This document shows, piece after piece, positions 9,310 to 16,885 of a stretch of DNA of 64,000 nucleotides. Position numbers and translations under genes: made by a program. Every line of letters begins with the position of its first letter. Positions within the stretch are counted from its first letter, which is position 1. Origin of the DNA: Runella zeae DSM 19591 (GTDB lineage Bacteria > Bacteroidota > Bacteroidia > Cytophagales > Spirosomataceae); contig NZ_AUIF01000003.1 of assembly GCF_000423565.1 (NCBI RefSeq), forward strand, positions 186,001-250,000, given 5' to 3'. A model generated the notes under the pieces. The model did not search any database, was not told where the DNA came from, and worked only from the letters and a program-made list of their open reading frames with translations.

Positions 9310-11463
9310 TTAAGGCTTATTAATAAATCTGAGTAGTATGCCTGAGCCGTTGGTGCTGAGTTGAGGCTCAACGGTGGTTTCGTATCGCAGCGAACCCAAT
9401 GTTTTTTGAATTACTGGCAACAATTCAGCCTTGAGATTTTCGGCTTTAGAACCTGCAAATACCACATTCAAGGTAGCAGAAGGATGTTCGTTAAGCCAGT
9501 TTTTGATAGCGGTCAAATCAGGTACTTCGTTGGCAGAGGTCGTCAGGAGCTGGGTCGATAAGGTTTTTAGTGCATTGTTGAGTGTAACACTAAGAGCAGG
9601 GTCGGATTTAAAAAATACCTTAGGCAAACAGCCCTCTAAGGCTTTCCATCCAGCCTCATCGGGGCATTGGTCGGCATTGTCGGCTAGGCCGTCATTGTCT
9701 TTATCAGGGCAGCCGCCATGTTCAGGAGAGCCTTTTTGGTCGGGACAGCGGTCGTCTTTGTCGGCAATACCATCGCCGTCAGAGTCGGGGCAGCCACGCA
9801 AGAGTTTAGAGCCTTTCACATCGGGGCATTCGTCTTCTTTGTCCATGAGGCCATCACCGTCGGTATCGGGACACCCACCAAACTCCGCTAGGCCAGCTTT
9901 ATCGGGGCAAGCATCTTCGCTATCGGCGATACCGTCGTTGTCGGTGTCGGGGCAGCCGTTGAATTTTTGTGGGCCAGCGGCGTTGGGGCAAGCATCATTT
10001 TTATCAAAAATACCATCACCATCAGAATCGGGGCAGCCGTTGGTTTCTTTGGGGCCAGCGTGTTCGGGGCATTGGTCGTCAGCGTCTTTGATACCGTCGC
10101 CATCACGGTCGGGGCAGCCTTTGAAAGTCCAAAGTCCTGCTAAGTCGGGACATTCATCTCGTTTGTTTGAGACGGCATCTCCATCGGAATCCTTTATTTT
10201 TTTTGCCCAACCCTGAATCGAAAAGCCTGCATAGACCGTAGGCGCGGGGCTTTTGCTGCCAAAAAGAGAATTGATACTTTCGGTGCCAAAAAACAACCCT
10301 CCTAATTTAACATGAATCCCTACGGCCCATTGTTTGGTATCTCTCCAGTAGCTGACAGGCATCGAAAATTCGGCCCCGTCTTTTTCAATTCGAGGGGTAA
10401 GCGCTGCTAGTAGAAAAGGATTATAAGCGTTTGCTGTTTTTTTTGCACTATTTACCAAAGCATTAAGGTACCATCCCTTTTTGCCTAGGCGCACGTCCAC
10501 ATTGGCCGTAAAGATACTAGGGAGTTTACGGGAAATATTGTCACGTGCCTGGGCTGTCCCGTCTGTAAGAAGAAGTCCCCTTAGATCTTTGACTAAATTT
10601 TCTTCACCAAATTTAGTGGGTACGATATGATTAGTGAAAGTGGCGTCACGAGCTTGTAAAGCTTTGTAAGAAAGAGAACCATTGTCGAGCAATGATAACC
10701 CAACTCTCACTAAATATTTGTTTTCGGTGACATCATAAAGTTCTTTCCCGTCCATTTTATAAAGATAATTTTCGACATCAGGGATAAAATCGTAAATAAC
10801 ACCTACATCAAAAGCGCCTCCTCCGTTTGCTTTGGGAATTATTTGGGACCATTCAAACGACTGATTGAAACCCGATGATGCCCCACGAATATTTCCCGAA
10901 AAACCGCTGCTTCCGATATTTCCGTTGGCGTTTAGACCGTCATAAAATACCCCACCAAGAAGTTTGTAAGTAGCTCCTGCTCTGATGCGGTGATTTTTGT
11001 GGGAAAATACCGGCAGTGCATACGACAAGGCAACTTCATTGAAAGCTTCCGTTTCCCAAATGCTATTGATGGGGTTGGTACTCTCAGAAGCGCCAATTTT
11101 AAGGCTAGCAGCGCGATAGCGCGTAGTGATTCCAAAGGCGTGAGAATTAGGCAATTGAAGCATAAAGCCCGGCCCTCTTACATCCGTATAAGTGGGTGCC
11201 CAAGTTTGTTTATTGAGTTTTAGGGATGTTCCCGAAAAAAGCACATAGTTGCTTGGATAGTCTACTTCCTTCACTCCACCGCGTGTATAAATAGAGGCTA
11301 GATTGACTTGCCATCCAATCCGCGAATCGCTCAAGGAGGCAGGGTTTAAATAACTTCCTTGGAGACCGGCGTAGTTGTTGAACTGCCAAGCGCCTACTTG
11401 CGAAAAACCTAAATGTGAAGATAATAAAGCGATTCCGCCTAATAATAGATGTTTCAATTTCAT
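9310..11463 (-). CDS. DUF5723-like outer-membrane barrel protein with seven thrombospondin type 3 repeats
   Basis: 717 residues. Signal peptide about 1-21 (SHLGFSQ). Residues 22 to about 420 look like a beta-barrel; the early [20 protein letters not shown] pattern is that of DUF5723 proteins. Seven calcium-binding repeats (DxDxDGxxDxxDxCP, period about 23 residues) span about 423-612. In related proteins such repeats lead to an OmpA domain. Here the last 105 residues (from VFFKSD) have a similar predicted layout but lack the GHTD and NRRVEF motifs, so the peptidoglycan-binding site looks lost. The next gene supplies an intact OmpA domain. A promoter of good consensus lies just upstream, making this the first gene of the run. 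Confidence 0.85.
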   Translation of the reverse strand: MKLKHLLLGGIALLSSHLGFSQVGAWQFNNYAGLQGSYLNPASLSDSRIGWQVNLASIYTRGGVKEVDYPSNYVLFSGTSLKLNKQTWAPTYTDVRGPGFMLQLPNSHAFGITTRYRAASLKIGASESTNPINSIWETEAFNEVALSYALPVFSHKNHRIRAGATYKLLGGVFYDGLNANGNIGSSGFSGNIRGASSGFNQSFEWSQIIPKANGGGAFDVGVIYDFIPDVENYLYKMDGKELYDVTENKYLVRVGLSLLDNGSLSYKALQARDATFTNHIVPTKFGEENLVKDLRGLLLTDGTAQARDNISRKLPSIFTANVDVRLGKKGWYLNALVNSAKKTANAYNPFLLAALTPRIEKDGAEFSMPVSYWRDTKQWAVGIHVKLGGLFFGTESINSLFGSKSPAPTVYAGFSIQGWAKKIKDSDGDAVSNKRDECPDLAGLWTFKGCPDRDGDGIKDADDQCPEHAGPKETNGCPDSDGDGIFDKNDACPNAAGPQKFNGCPDTDNDGIADSEDACPDKAGLAEFGGCPDTDGDGLMDKEDECPDVKGSKLLRGCPDSDGDGIADKDDRCPDQKGSPEHGGCPDKDNDGLADNADQCPDEAGWKALEGCLPKVFFKSDPALSVTLNNALKTLSTQLLTTSANEVPDLTAIKNWLNEHPSATLNVVFAGSKAENLKAELLPVIQKTLGSLRYETTVEPQLSTNGSGILLRFINKP

Positions 11464-11473
11464 ACTACTAACA

Positions 11474-11503
11474 AAAAGGTATATTTTGACCTCAAGTTAG
11501 CAA
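11474..11503 (-). promoter_or_regulatory. Bacteroidota-type promoter of the DUF5723-PD40-hemW-mtgA run
   Basis: Read on the minus strand, a TTG (11503-11501) is followed after 19 bases by TACCTTTT (11481-11474), one base from the TAnnTTTG consensus. It ends 10 bases before the start codon, so the leader would be very short. Confidence 0.55.
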
Positions 11504-12000
11504 AAATGAAATAGATGTACTTAAAAAATTATCTAGCGGTGGAGTCAAACAAACGCCTGAGGATAGAGGCGTTGTTGTTCTTTAAGGAAATGTAGGTCTG
11601 CTGTATCGTCGTCCTGCCATTGCCTAGGGTTAAGGGTTTTGCGATGGGGATTTTTAGCATTCCGAAAACTTTCGGGATTTAATCGAAGAACAAAGCGGCC
11701 GCGTGGTGGAGCCTTAAACAAATCACCAAGTCCACTAGATATGTAAAGTTCTTTTATCAAGTTGTCGTTTGTTGCGATGTAGTCCTAAAGTAGCCGCTAA
11801 CGTTAGGGCTTGCCGCAGAGTTGGAATTGTTGCTGTGTCCGCCTGGCAACTGAAGTCAATTAAAAAAAACAAGTTGGAGTCAACAACTAAAACCCAAATA
11901 GAATTCGGTATAGCCCGATATTAGCTGATAGTATTACAACTTCCGATTGTTATCCCGTTCGCCAGCGTTGCCGCAAACCTTTTGTTGGCTGCTGGGCTTG
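11504..12000. other. Non-coding stretch with short inverted sequences, edge of an accessory insert
   Basis: I see no convincing gene here. The only open frame (11545-11760, minus) needs a TTG start and resembles nothing I know. The stretch carries short symmetrical pieces, such as CTAACGTTAG near 11798, GTTGC/GCAAC near 11830-11850, and GTTGGCTGCTGGGC at 11984-11997. The last recurs inverted (12 of 14 bases) on the far side of the next gene. Confidence 0.4.
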
Positions 12001-13323
12001 TCAGTAGAGATAGTCAATTTTATGGAAAAAAGATTCAATAAATTTCCATTGTCCACCTTTGTCACCGAAGATTAAAATTTCCCCGTTTGGTCCATCATAA
12101 ATGAGTCGCAATGTGATTTCTATGTTGTATTCTTTTTCTTCGTAAATAAGGTCAACAGACAAGGTGACTTCTGTGATTGCTGGCGAACAGTCTTTTATAT
12201 TCGTGATAGCATAATCTTTTAGAATTTTATTTTGAAAGATTTTTCTAACTTTACCTGCTTCCTTTCCCCAATTGATTTCTCCTTTGGTAAAAAAATGTAT
12301 CTGTTTTGCGATTGCTCCATAGTTTTTACTTTTCCAATTTTCTATGAATGATATAGCTTCTCTTTCTGGTGTAAACGCTTCATAATCATTTGGTAAACCT
12401 TTTGGCGGAACGTTAACCCCAATTTCAAGATTCCTTGCTGACCATTCATCTACTTTCCGGCTAACTTCCTTATTCCTTTTTTGACTCTCTGTACACTTTT
12501 CAAGCGTCGTCTTTAATTCATTTATACTTTCACCAAAACTAAGTTTTGGTTCATCTGGGGGCGGATTCTTTTTGCCGTCTTTTACAGCCTTCGCCCAATC
12601 ATTTAATGCAAAAAGAGCAGCCCAGCATTTTGCAGCAACAGTTTTATTTGCATAGTTAATGTCTCTGCCATGAAGAATTCCATGTCTATAAGGCATAGTA
12701 ATTTCTTCTTCTGTTGTTCGCTTTCTCGGGTAGTTGAAAATTTCTTTTAAAGTTGCTAAACCTGAACTATGGGCTGCAATAGAATCCCATGCAGTCAAGT
12801 CTGTATTCTCCGCAAAAAATCCTTTATTTCTATCAACATCATTTACGCCACCGTCTATAACTAATAATAAAACAGGAATACAAGCATAATATTTTTCTGC
12901 TATTGTGTCCTCGTAGGCTGCTTTGATTAACGAGTACCTTATAGAAAATTCCTTAGTGCCTTTAAGTTGGTATGTCAACCATTGCATTTTGTCTGAACTA
13001 TAATAATTTATAAGTTCTTGTTCCGCTAATTCACTATGTCCTTTCTCTGCAAATTCAATACAAGTAAGCATTAAATCACTATTCATCGATTCAGGTGCTA
13101 TCCAGCCTTTTTGGGAAAAATGGTCATTGAATTTGTCAGGGCTTTTGGAAATCAGGTCAAATTGTTTTTGAATGTCTGCAAAAGGTTCAAAAGCTTCTTT
13201 TAGGTCTTTAGAATTTGCTCCAAACAATGACAATAAACCTGTTAGCTTGCTTAGTGCATCTGCCCCATCAAGCTCTTTCTTTAATTTTTTATGTGAAGGA
13301 TTATCTTCTATTCTGTCATTCAT
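12001..13323 (-). CDS. Hypothetical protein with HEPN-like RxxxxHG motif
   Basis: 440 residues, no signal peptide or membrane segment. The first 130 residues look helical. The centre has VLLLVIDGGVND and then MPYRHGILHGRDINYANK: Arg213 and His218 form an Rx4H motif followed by Gly, as in the HEPN-like domains of many defence and toxin proteins, where this pair is the RNase active site. The last 110 residues look like a small alpha+beta domain, possibly NTF2-like. The gene is visibly richer in A and T than its neighbours and stands alone between non-coding stretches bearing an inverted repeat, so it was probably acquired. Its function is not known, and RNase activity is only a suggestion. Confidence 0.75.
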   Translation of the reverse strand: MNDRIEDNPSHKKLKKELDGADALSKLTGLLSLFGANSKDLKEAFEPFADIQKQFDLISKSPDKFNDHFSQKGWIAPESMNSDLMLTCIEFAEKGHSELAEQELINYYSSDKMQWLTYQLKGTKEFSIRYSLIKAAYEDTIAEKYYACIPVLLLVIDGGVNDVDRNKGFFAENTDLTAWDSIAAHSSGLATLKEIFNYPRKRTTEEEITMPYRHGILHGRDINYANKTVAAKCWAALFALNDWAKAVKDGKKNPPPDEPKLSFGESINELKTTLEKCTESQKRNKEVSRKVDEWSARNLEIGVNVPPKGLPNDYEAFTPEREAISFIENWKSKNYGAIAKQIHFFTKGEINWGKEAGKVRKIFQNKILKDYAITNIKDCSPAITEVTLSVDLIYEEKEYNIEITLRLIYDGPNGEILIFGDKGGQWKFIESFFHKIDYLY

Positions 13324-13629
13324 CTTTCAAAGTTTGTAGGGTGTCAAATAGCCTTGCAGCCAACGGGTAGAGTATAACCATAACCATTTCGACTATTTCC
13401 CAAATATACTCACTTCCAATAAAAAGTAACTAATATTTTTTAGTGCTTTTGTAGGATTTGTTCCCCCGAATTGGGTAATAGCCAAACAAAAAAAGAGAAA
13501 CTTAATTTTCCACCAAACATGAGTCATCGGCAGAATGTGAGAATGCCGTTTTGGAAGCATAGCTTCTATCTGACACCTCTTATATGCTAGCTGTTGCGTT
13601 CTTCAATGTTCGGAAAGACTCCCAAAATT
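13324..13629. other. Non-coding stretch, right edge of the accessory insert
   Basis: No gene is supported. GCAGCCAACGG at 13356-13366 is the inverted counterpart of GTTGGCTGC at 11984-11992. A small hairpin GAAGC-ATA-GCTTC lies at 13554-13566. The minus-strand promoter of the HEPN-like gene must lie here, but no consensus -7 box is visible. Confidence 0.4.
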
Positions 13630-13809
13630 TTATTCAGGATTAGAAGAAGGCGATTGCTTAGGGGCTTTCCGCCGTTTGCGGAGCGCGTCGCTGAGGAGGT
13701 ATTCTATTTGACCATTTGTACTTCTAAATTCTTCTTGAGCCCACAGTTCAAGCTCTTTCAACATCTCGGGGCTGATTCTGAGTACAAATGCTTTTTTTTC
13801 ACTAGCCAT
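13630..13809 (-). CDS. Small ribbon-helix-helix (Arc-like) DNA-binding protein
   Basis: 59 residues, ATG at 13807-13809, TAA at 13630-13632. The sequence begins MASEKKAFVLRISPEMLKEL and continues with ELWAQEEFRSTNGQIEYLLS and a basic DALRKRRKAPK tail. This is the Arc/MetJ ribbon-helix-helix pattern: a short beta strand (KAFVLRI) followed by two helices. Such proteins bind DNA as dimers through the strands. It lies 98 bases downstream of the SPFH gene on the same strand. Small Arc-type proteins often sit beside SPFH genes in Bacteroidota, and I infer co-expression. The clean start and stop and the family match make it a real gene despite its size. Confidence 0.85.
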   Translation of the reverse strand: MASEKKAFVLRISPEMLKELELWAQEEFRSTNGQIEYLLSDALRKRRKAPKQSPSSNPE

Positions 13810-13907
13810 CGTAAACCTTTATCAAGGGTGATTGAGAAGCAAAAATGTCAGAAAAGCTCTTTTTTTCAAAAGAAACTTTTCTGACCATCACGCTATTATA
13901 CGAAAGA

Positions 13908-14759
13908 TTAATTGTAGAGTGTGCCCGTGTTGAGTACGGGACTGACGGATTTCTCGCCACAAAGAACTACCAGCAAGTTGCTGACCATAGCGGCTTTGCG
14001 CTCTTCGTCGAGATGTACAATTTCTTTTTCGGAGAGTTTGGCCAAGGCCATTTCTACCATGCCTACGGCGCCGTCCACGATTTGTTTGCGGGCTGCTACC
14101 ACAGCCGAAGCTTGCTGACGTTGAAGCATAGCCCCGGCGATTTCGGGTGAGTAGGCCAAGTGGCTAATGCGAGCTTCTAGCACGGCTACGCCCGCACGTT
14201 CGAGGCGTTCGTTGAGCTCTTGTTCGAGCATCTCATTGATTTTTCCGGAGCCATCGCGCAAAGTGATCGTAGCATCTTCGTCTTCGATAGTATCGTAGCA
14301 GTACATACCCGCTAATTTTCTTACGGCGGCTTCCGACTGTATTTCGACGAATTTTTGGTAGTCATCTACTTCAAAAACGGCTTTGGCGGTATCTTCAACG
14401 TTCCAGACCACTACGGCAGCGATTTCGATAGGGTTGCCCATTTTGTCGTTCACTTTCAATTTTTGGCCGTTGAGATTACGAGCACGGAGGCTTATTTTCC
14501 GGCGGCGATAGAGGGGATTGACCCATCGCAATCCATTTTGCTTCATGGTACCGATGTACTCTCCAAAAAAAGTAGCAACGGCGGCTTCGTTGGGGTTGAT
14601 AACGGTAAGACCTGCTGTCATGATGACCCCTGCAATAAAAGTAAGGGCGGCTAATGCACCAGCATTGCTAGAGGCAAACATGCCCCCAAAAAGCCAAAGC
14701 AATATGCCTAAAACAACAAATACATAACCAGAGGCTGAGGTAAGTTCTTTTTCTTTCAT
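13908..14759 (-). CDS. SPFH/Band 7 domain membrane protein
   Basis: 283 residues. Two membrane segments lie near the N-terminus (about 10-28 and 33-52). A Band 7/SPFH domain follows (about 55-230), starting [19 protein letters not shown] and including [24 protein letters not shown] and [27 protein letters not shown]. The C-terminal part is a helical, probably oligomerising region. SPFH proteins form large rings on membranes and organise or protect them; no enzymatic role is expected. A short perfect palindrome lies just upstream. The small DNA-binding gene downstream is probably co-transcribed. Confidence 0.9.
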   Translation of the reverse strand: MKEKELTSASGYVFVVLGILLWLFGGMFASSNAGALAALTFIAGVIMTAGLTVINPNEAAVATFFGEYIGTMKQNGLRWVNPLYRRRKISLRARNLNGQKLKVNDKMGNPIEIAAVVVWNVEDTAKAVFEVDDYQKFVEIQSEAAVRKLAGMYCYDTIEDEDATITLRDGSGKINEMLEQELNERLERAGVAVLEARISHLAYSPEIAGAMLQRQQASAVVAARKQIVDGAVGMVEMALAKLSEKEIVHLDEERKAAMVSNLLVVLCGEKSVSPVLNTGTLYN

Positions 14760-14770
14760 GCGAGTATATT

Positions 14771-14787
14771 GATATTAAAATAATATC
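14771..14787. promoter_or_regulatory. Palindrome just upstream of the SPFH gene
   Basis: GATATTA-AAA-TAATATC is a perfect 7+3+7 inverted repeat ending 11 bases before the SPFH start codon. Its place suits an operator, and the ribbon-helix-helix protein of the same unit would be a natural candidate to bind it. That link is inference. Confidence 0.35.
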
Positions 14788-14871
14788 ACAATGATACAAA
14801 ATTTGTTTGGCTATCCTCTTGAATGATTTACGAAAGGTAGTTGGACAGTATGAATGGATGAAAGAAGTTTT

Positions 14872-15462
14872 TTAGGCTACACGGGCTAAAAGTTCGGATA
14901 TATTGAGACCGAATTCGGCTTCTAAAGCAGTGGCAAAGCTGAGATTGTCTTTATCAAAAGTAAGTTTTTCTAGGAAGAGGGTTTCATCTCCGCATAATTC
15001 TTGGAGGGTTTTGATGCGCTGAAGATGCTTTTGGCAATCTTCATGCAATTCATAACTATCCCATTTTAGAAATTTTACTAGATTTTTAGCTTCAATATCA
15101 TGGGGGTTTGTAGCCTGAAAAACGCCTATTTCACTTTGGTAAGTAATACGAGCAGATAAATCGAGAGCAGTAGGAGATAGAATAGGGAGAAAAGGTTCAA
15201 TATGCTTAGGCTTTTGAGAATTAAATCTTGGTAAGACGGCGTACCAATTAAAGTAATTGTCTTGCGATGTTTCTTTTAAGCGTGGGTCAAAATGCTCAAT
15301 ATGTGTTTCGTCGGTTGATTTAACAAAACGTTCGGAATAAGCACAAAATCCTTGCTGTTCCTTCAGCAGTTGTTTGCGGATAGGAAGTCTATCACTGACC
15401 TTATCGTAGCTTAATTCGGACTGAGCCAGTGGAGAATCGGGGTATTTTCTAAGATAACGCAT
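14872..15462 (-). CDS. PtuB-like HNH protein of a Septu-like defence pair, zinc cysteines missing
   Basis: 196 residues. The order CAYSE (40-44), HIEHFDP (54-60), DNYFNWYAVL (68-77) matches the HNH nuclease of Septu/retron-Ec78 systems, whose usual form is CAYCE...IEHFxP...YxNL followed by CxxxC pairs. Here Ser43 replaces the second Cys and the later pair is absent (LPRFNSQKPKH), so the structural zinc site appears lost. The presumed catalytic His57 and Asn69 or Asn72 remain. The start overlaps the end of the ATPase gene by 14 bases, a strong sign of translational coupling. The likely role is DNA or RNA cleavage under control of the ATPase during phage infection. The family call is from motifs; activity is not shown. 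Confidence 0.75.
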   Translation of the reverse strand: MRYLRKYPDSPLAQSELSYDKVSDRLPIRKQLLKEQQGFCAYSERFVKSTDETHIEHFDPRLKETSQDNYFNWYAVLPRFNSQKPKHIEPFLPILSPTALDLSARITYQSEIGVFQATNPHDIEAKNLVKFLKWDSYELHEDCQKHLQRIKTLQELCGDETLFLEKLTFDKDNLSFATALEAEFGLNISELLARVA

Positions 15463-16786
15463 TGGAGAAATTATATTCGTTTCCGATTTTCATGAATTCA
15501 TCCAGCAATTTACTTTTTTCATCAGGGTTATTGGTTAGCCGAATGAGTGTACGGAGTTCGATATAGCGTTCCCATTTTTTTACGCCTTCCTTCCCTAATA
15601 GACTACGTACGCCAAAATCTTTGGATAGAATATCGTTTGGGTCGTCGCCAATAGGTACAGTTCCTCGCCTTACTTGAACATAACCTTCGTCAACGAATTC
15701 TAAAATAAAACGCTCGTATGACTCAAATTGAGCAGCTATAATGGGGTTGTGGGTAGCAATGAAGGTTTGGGTATTTTGGATAATGCTTTGGTAAATGTCT
15801 ACTAAATCATATAGAAAATCTGGGAAAAGGCTATTTTCTGGTTCGTCAATCAGTAAAATACCTCGTTGTATGTTTCGATTAAAATATAAGGAATAAATAT
15901 GACCGATCTTGAATATAAAATTACGGATGCCTGTACTTAGGTCTCGGTAGTTAATGTATTTGTTGGTTCCTTTTAGTTTTATGTAAGCTTTAAGATTGTC
16001 GGTTAGTTGAATAGGATTTTGAGCACTAGAAGTGTCAAATTCTAGCCCACTTTTTGAAAGTATTGCGTCCCAAATGAAGGCAATTTCATTCAAAATATTG
16101 GGGTTTTTCTGGTCAAATTTTGCCTTTACGTTTCTTACGATTTGATTTTGATTTTCTTCTAAATTTTGAAAAGACTGAAAGTCACTCTCTCTCTTTTTGA
16201 GATAGTATATGAGAGTTCTCCAAAAATCAGAAATCGTTTCGTTTGAAACAACATGATGAGTGGGGAAATGATGAAACATTTTAAGTGCTTCATCCACATT
16301 GGTAGTAGGTACATCTGAAAGCTGTATAAACTGATTACTCTCTGTTTCAGAAGGGATATATATATGTAAATCTGGTTGATTTTGTTCGATTGTAGTTTTG
16401 TCGACTAGATAGTTATCAAAAGGATAACTGATTACATTTGACTTATAGATAAGCATTTCGGAAGCTTCGATGTGACTAACTATTTTAGTTTGCCAATCAG
16501 GAATCGTTTCTATCTCTACATTAAATACAAATCTATTTCCTTTGTATAGTACCAACCAAAGTGGTTGTGCTTCAACTGAGATTGTTTTACAAAAAAGCAA
16601 TTCTTCGCTTGTAGAAGAGGGATTTAATAAGGTATCTATAATTTTTAAGAGCTTCGTCTTCCCGGTTCCGTTACTTCCTATGAAGCACACCTTCTCTAAA
16701 GGCTTACCCGTCTCTGGATGTGTCAGGTCTAGCTCAAAATCTTTGAATTGGTGAAAATCTTTGATAATGATTTTGGAGATTTTCAT
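15449..16786 (-). CDS. PtuA-like AAA/ABC-type ATPase of a Septu-like defence pair
   Basis: 445 residues. Walker A GSNGTGKT is at 37-44. The ABC-like signature LSTGIRN lies at about 277, Walker B with catalytic Glu is GILLIDEPENS at about 310, and a His switch ATHNP lies at about 344. This is the OLD/SMC-like ATPase plan with a helical insert between the halves, as in PtuA of Septu and in other AAA-plus-nuclease defence pairs. It overlaps the HNH gene by 14 bases and is transcribed away from lysS from its own promoter. In known Septu systems the ATPase and HNH protein form a complex that degrades nucleic acid on infection. Other AAA-HNH pairs are possible, so the Septu name is provisional. Confidence 0.8.
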   Translation of the reverse strand: MKISKIIIKDFHQFKDFELDLTHPETGKPLEKVCFIGSNGTGKTKLLKIIDTLLNPSSTSEELLFCKTISVEAQPLWLVLYKGNRFVFNVEIETIPDWQTKIVSHIEASEMLIYKSNVISYPFDNYLVDKTTIEQNQPDLHIYIPSETESNQFIQLSDVPTTNVDEALKMFHHFPTHHVVSNETISDFWRTLIYYLKKRESDFQSFQNLEENQNQIVRNVKAKFDQKNPNILNEIAFIWDAILSKSGLEFDTSSAQNPIQLTDNLKAYIKLKGTNKYINYRDLSTGIRNFIFKIGHIYSLYFNRNIQRGILLIDEPENSLFPDFLYDLVDIYQSIIQNTQTFIATHNPIIAAQFESYERFILEFVDEGYVQVRRGTVPIGDDPNDILSKDFGVRSLLGKEGVKKWERYIELRTLIRLTNNPDEKSKLLDEFMKIGNEYNFSNALS

Positions 16787-16815
16787 GTATCTACTGGGTT
16801 TTAGAGTCTTTTACC

Positions 16816-16823
16816 TAATTTTG
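16816..16823 (+). promoter_or_regulatory. -7 box of the lysS promoter
   Basis: TAATTTTG matches TAnnTTTG exactly, about 60 bases before the lysS start. No clear TTG element stands at the right distance upstream. Confidence 0.45.
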
Positions 16824-16842
16824 CGTACTAATTGTCGGAAGG

Positions 16843-16871
16843 CAAAGTTACAAATAACATGTAACGGACAA
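16843..16871 (-). promoter_or_regulatory. Promoter of the Septu-like ATPase gene
   Basis: On the minus strand TTG (16871-16869) is followed after 18 bases by TAACTTTG (16850-16843), a full match to the Bacteroidota consensus. The leader to the ATPase start is about 50 bases. It lies back to back with the lysS promoter. Confidence 0.6.
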
Positions 16872-16885
16872 TAAATAATAAATAA

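Noticed and set aside
9431-10216. 261-codon plus-strand open frame
   Set aside because: It is the antisense of the thrombospondin type 3 repeats; the Ser-Gly-Gln repeats reflect the repeated Asp codons of the real gene.
11545-11760. 71-codon minus-strand open frame
   Set aside because: It needs a TTG start, no other start exists before the upstream stop, and the protein resembles nothing recognisable. It could be a remnant, but nothing supports translation.
12001-13323. Classical attC integron cassette around the HEPN-like gene
   Set aside because: The flanks do not contain the standard core GTTRRRY/RYYYAAC pair and no integrase is in the window; only a general cassette-like layout remains.
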